In this document: positions 63,782 to 64,000 of the stretch, piece after piece
Position numbering within the stretch: the stretch's first letter is position 1
Layout: every line of letters starts with the position of its first letter
Source: Methylolobus aquaticus
Lineage (GTDB): Bacteria; Pseudomonadota; Gammaproteobacteria; Methylococcales; Methylococcaceae
DNA: 64,000 nucleotides
NCBI GenBank assembly: GCA_004168015.1
Contig: SEYW01000004.1
Location: forward strand, 1-64,000
Direction of reading: 5' to 3'
The notes under the pieces: generated by a model
The model's input: the letters and a program-made list of their open reading frames with translations, nothing else
Databases searched by the model: none
What the model was told of the DNA's origin: nothing
Program-made: the position numbers and the translations under genes

Positions 63782-63809
63782 CGGCAGGATCTGTGTCGGC
63801 GCCCGGTGG

Positions 63810-64000
63810 TTAGCGGCGCGATCGCCGCGGGTAGCGCCGTTCCAGATCATCGAGGAAGCGGTTGATCTGACGGATGCTGCCCTTGAAGACGCCCGGCGCA
63901 TGCCCGCTGAGCCACCGCTCCGCGTGCTTGTTGGTCGCGGGACTGACGATCAATCCTCCGATCAGCAGGAAGGGCACGCCGAGTACGCCCGGCATCACCA
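63810..64000 (-). CDS. small membrane protein, 5' end outside the window
   Basis: The frame is open to the right edge. The visible product has a hydrophobic segment (MPGVLGVPFLLIGGLIVSPA) followed by a basic, soluble tail (NKHAERWLSGHAPGVFKGSI, RQINRFLDDLERRYPRR). It may begin at ATG 63998 or continue beyond the window. The layout is reminiscent of small DUF454 or PGPGW-type membrane proteins, but I cannot assign a family. Confidence 0.45.
   Translation of the reverse strand, partial: VMPGVLGVPFLLIGGLIVSPATNKHAERWLSGHAPGVFKGSIRQINRFLDDLERRYPRRSRR

Overview
The window looks like the chromosome of a GC-rich gammaproteobacterial methylotroph, most plausibly a methanotroph of the Methylococcaceae type. 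The main evidence is a pair of adjacent genes for MtdB-type methylene-tetrahydromethanopterin dehydrogenases (the archaeal-type C1 cofactor pathway), next to pyruvate phosphate dikinase and near citrate synthase. It also carries genes typical of Gammaproteobacteria (cmoB, an rsmC-like gene, mlaC, hemF, recJ, pntAB). This placement is inferred from gene content only.

Left part (1 to about 17.0 kb): one end of an integrated mobile element (prophage, phage-plasmid or integrative plasmid) that runs off the left edge. Most genes lie on the minus strand and overlap by 1-8 bases. They form a replication/recombination set: RuvC-like resolvase, primase-helicase, a sigma-region-4 protein, Cas4/RecB-like nuclease, SF2 helicase, a DUF669-like protein, a RecA/Sak4-like ATPase and excisionase-like HTH proteins. 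A roughly 390-bp array of short CTGCAATCTG repeats lies just downstream of the primase-helicase gene and is a candidate origin. An HNH endonuclease gene has invaded the 5' end of the ATPase gene. An unrecognised two-gene module (10.9-13.1 kb) and an SRAP protein follow. The right end is a plus-strand integration module: small protein, DUF2924 protein, large serine recombinase and two related HTH proteins.

17.1-29.7 kb: metal resistance. A plus-strand chromate operon (chrB, chrA, DUF1259 protein, YVTN beta-propeller protein, TauE/SafE permease, Fe-superoxide dismutase, short ChrB-domain protein) converges with a minus-strand efflux operon (adaptor, HME-type RND pump, MFS exporter).

29.7-33.0 kb: a scrambled junction. 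Two imperfect direct repeats of about 230 bp flank a secreted beta-helix protein gene and the 3' remnant of a glycoside hydrolase family 4 gene. The right repeat abuts the 3' end of a tRNA-Ala(CGC) gene, so the accessory region may be a layered island built at that tRNA.

33.4-64 kb: core chromosome with citrate synthase, Fe-alcohol dehydrogenase, recJ, the two mtdB-type genes, ppdK, a quinone oxidoreductase, an NlpC/P60 lipoprotein, an MFS transporter, cmoB, hemF, mlaC, hemB, aroE, a his cluster (hisB-H-A-F-I-E plus a gamma-carbonic anhydrase gene), rsmC, ppnP, pntAB and a small envelope operon. Two paralogous putative outer-membrane proteins occur at 44.8 and 62.1 kb.
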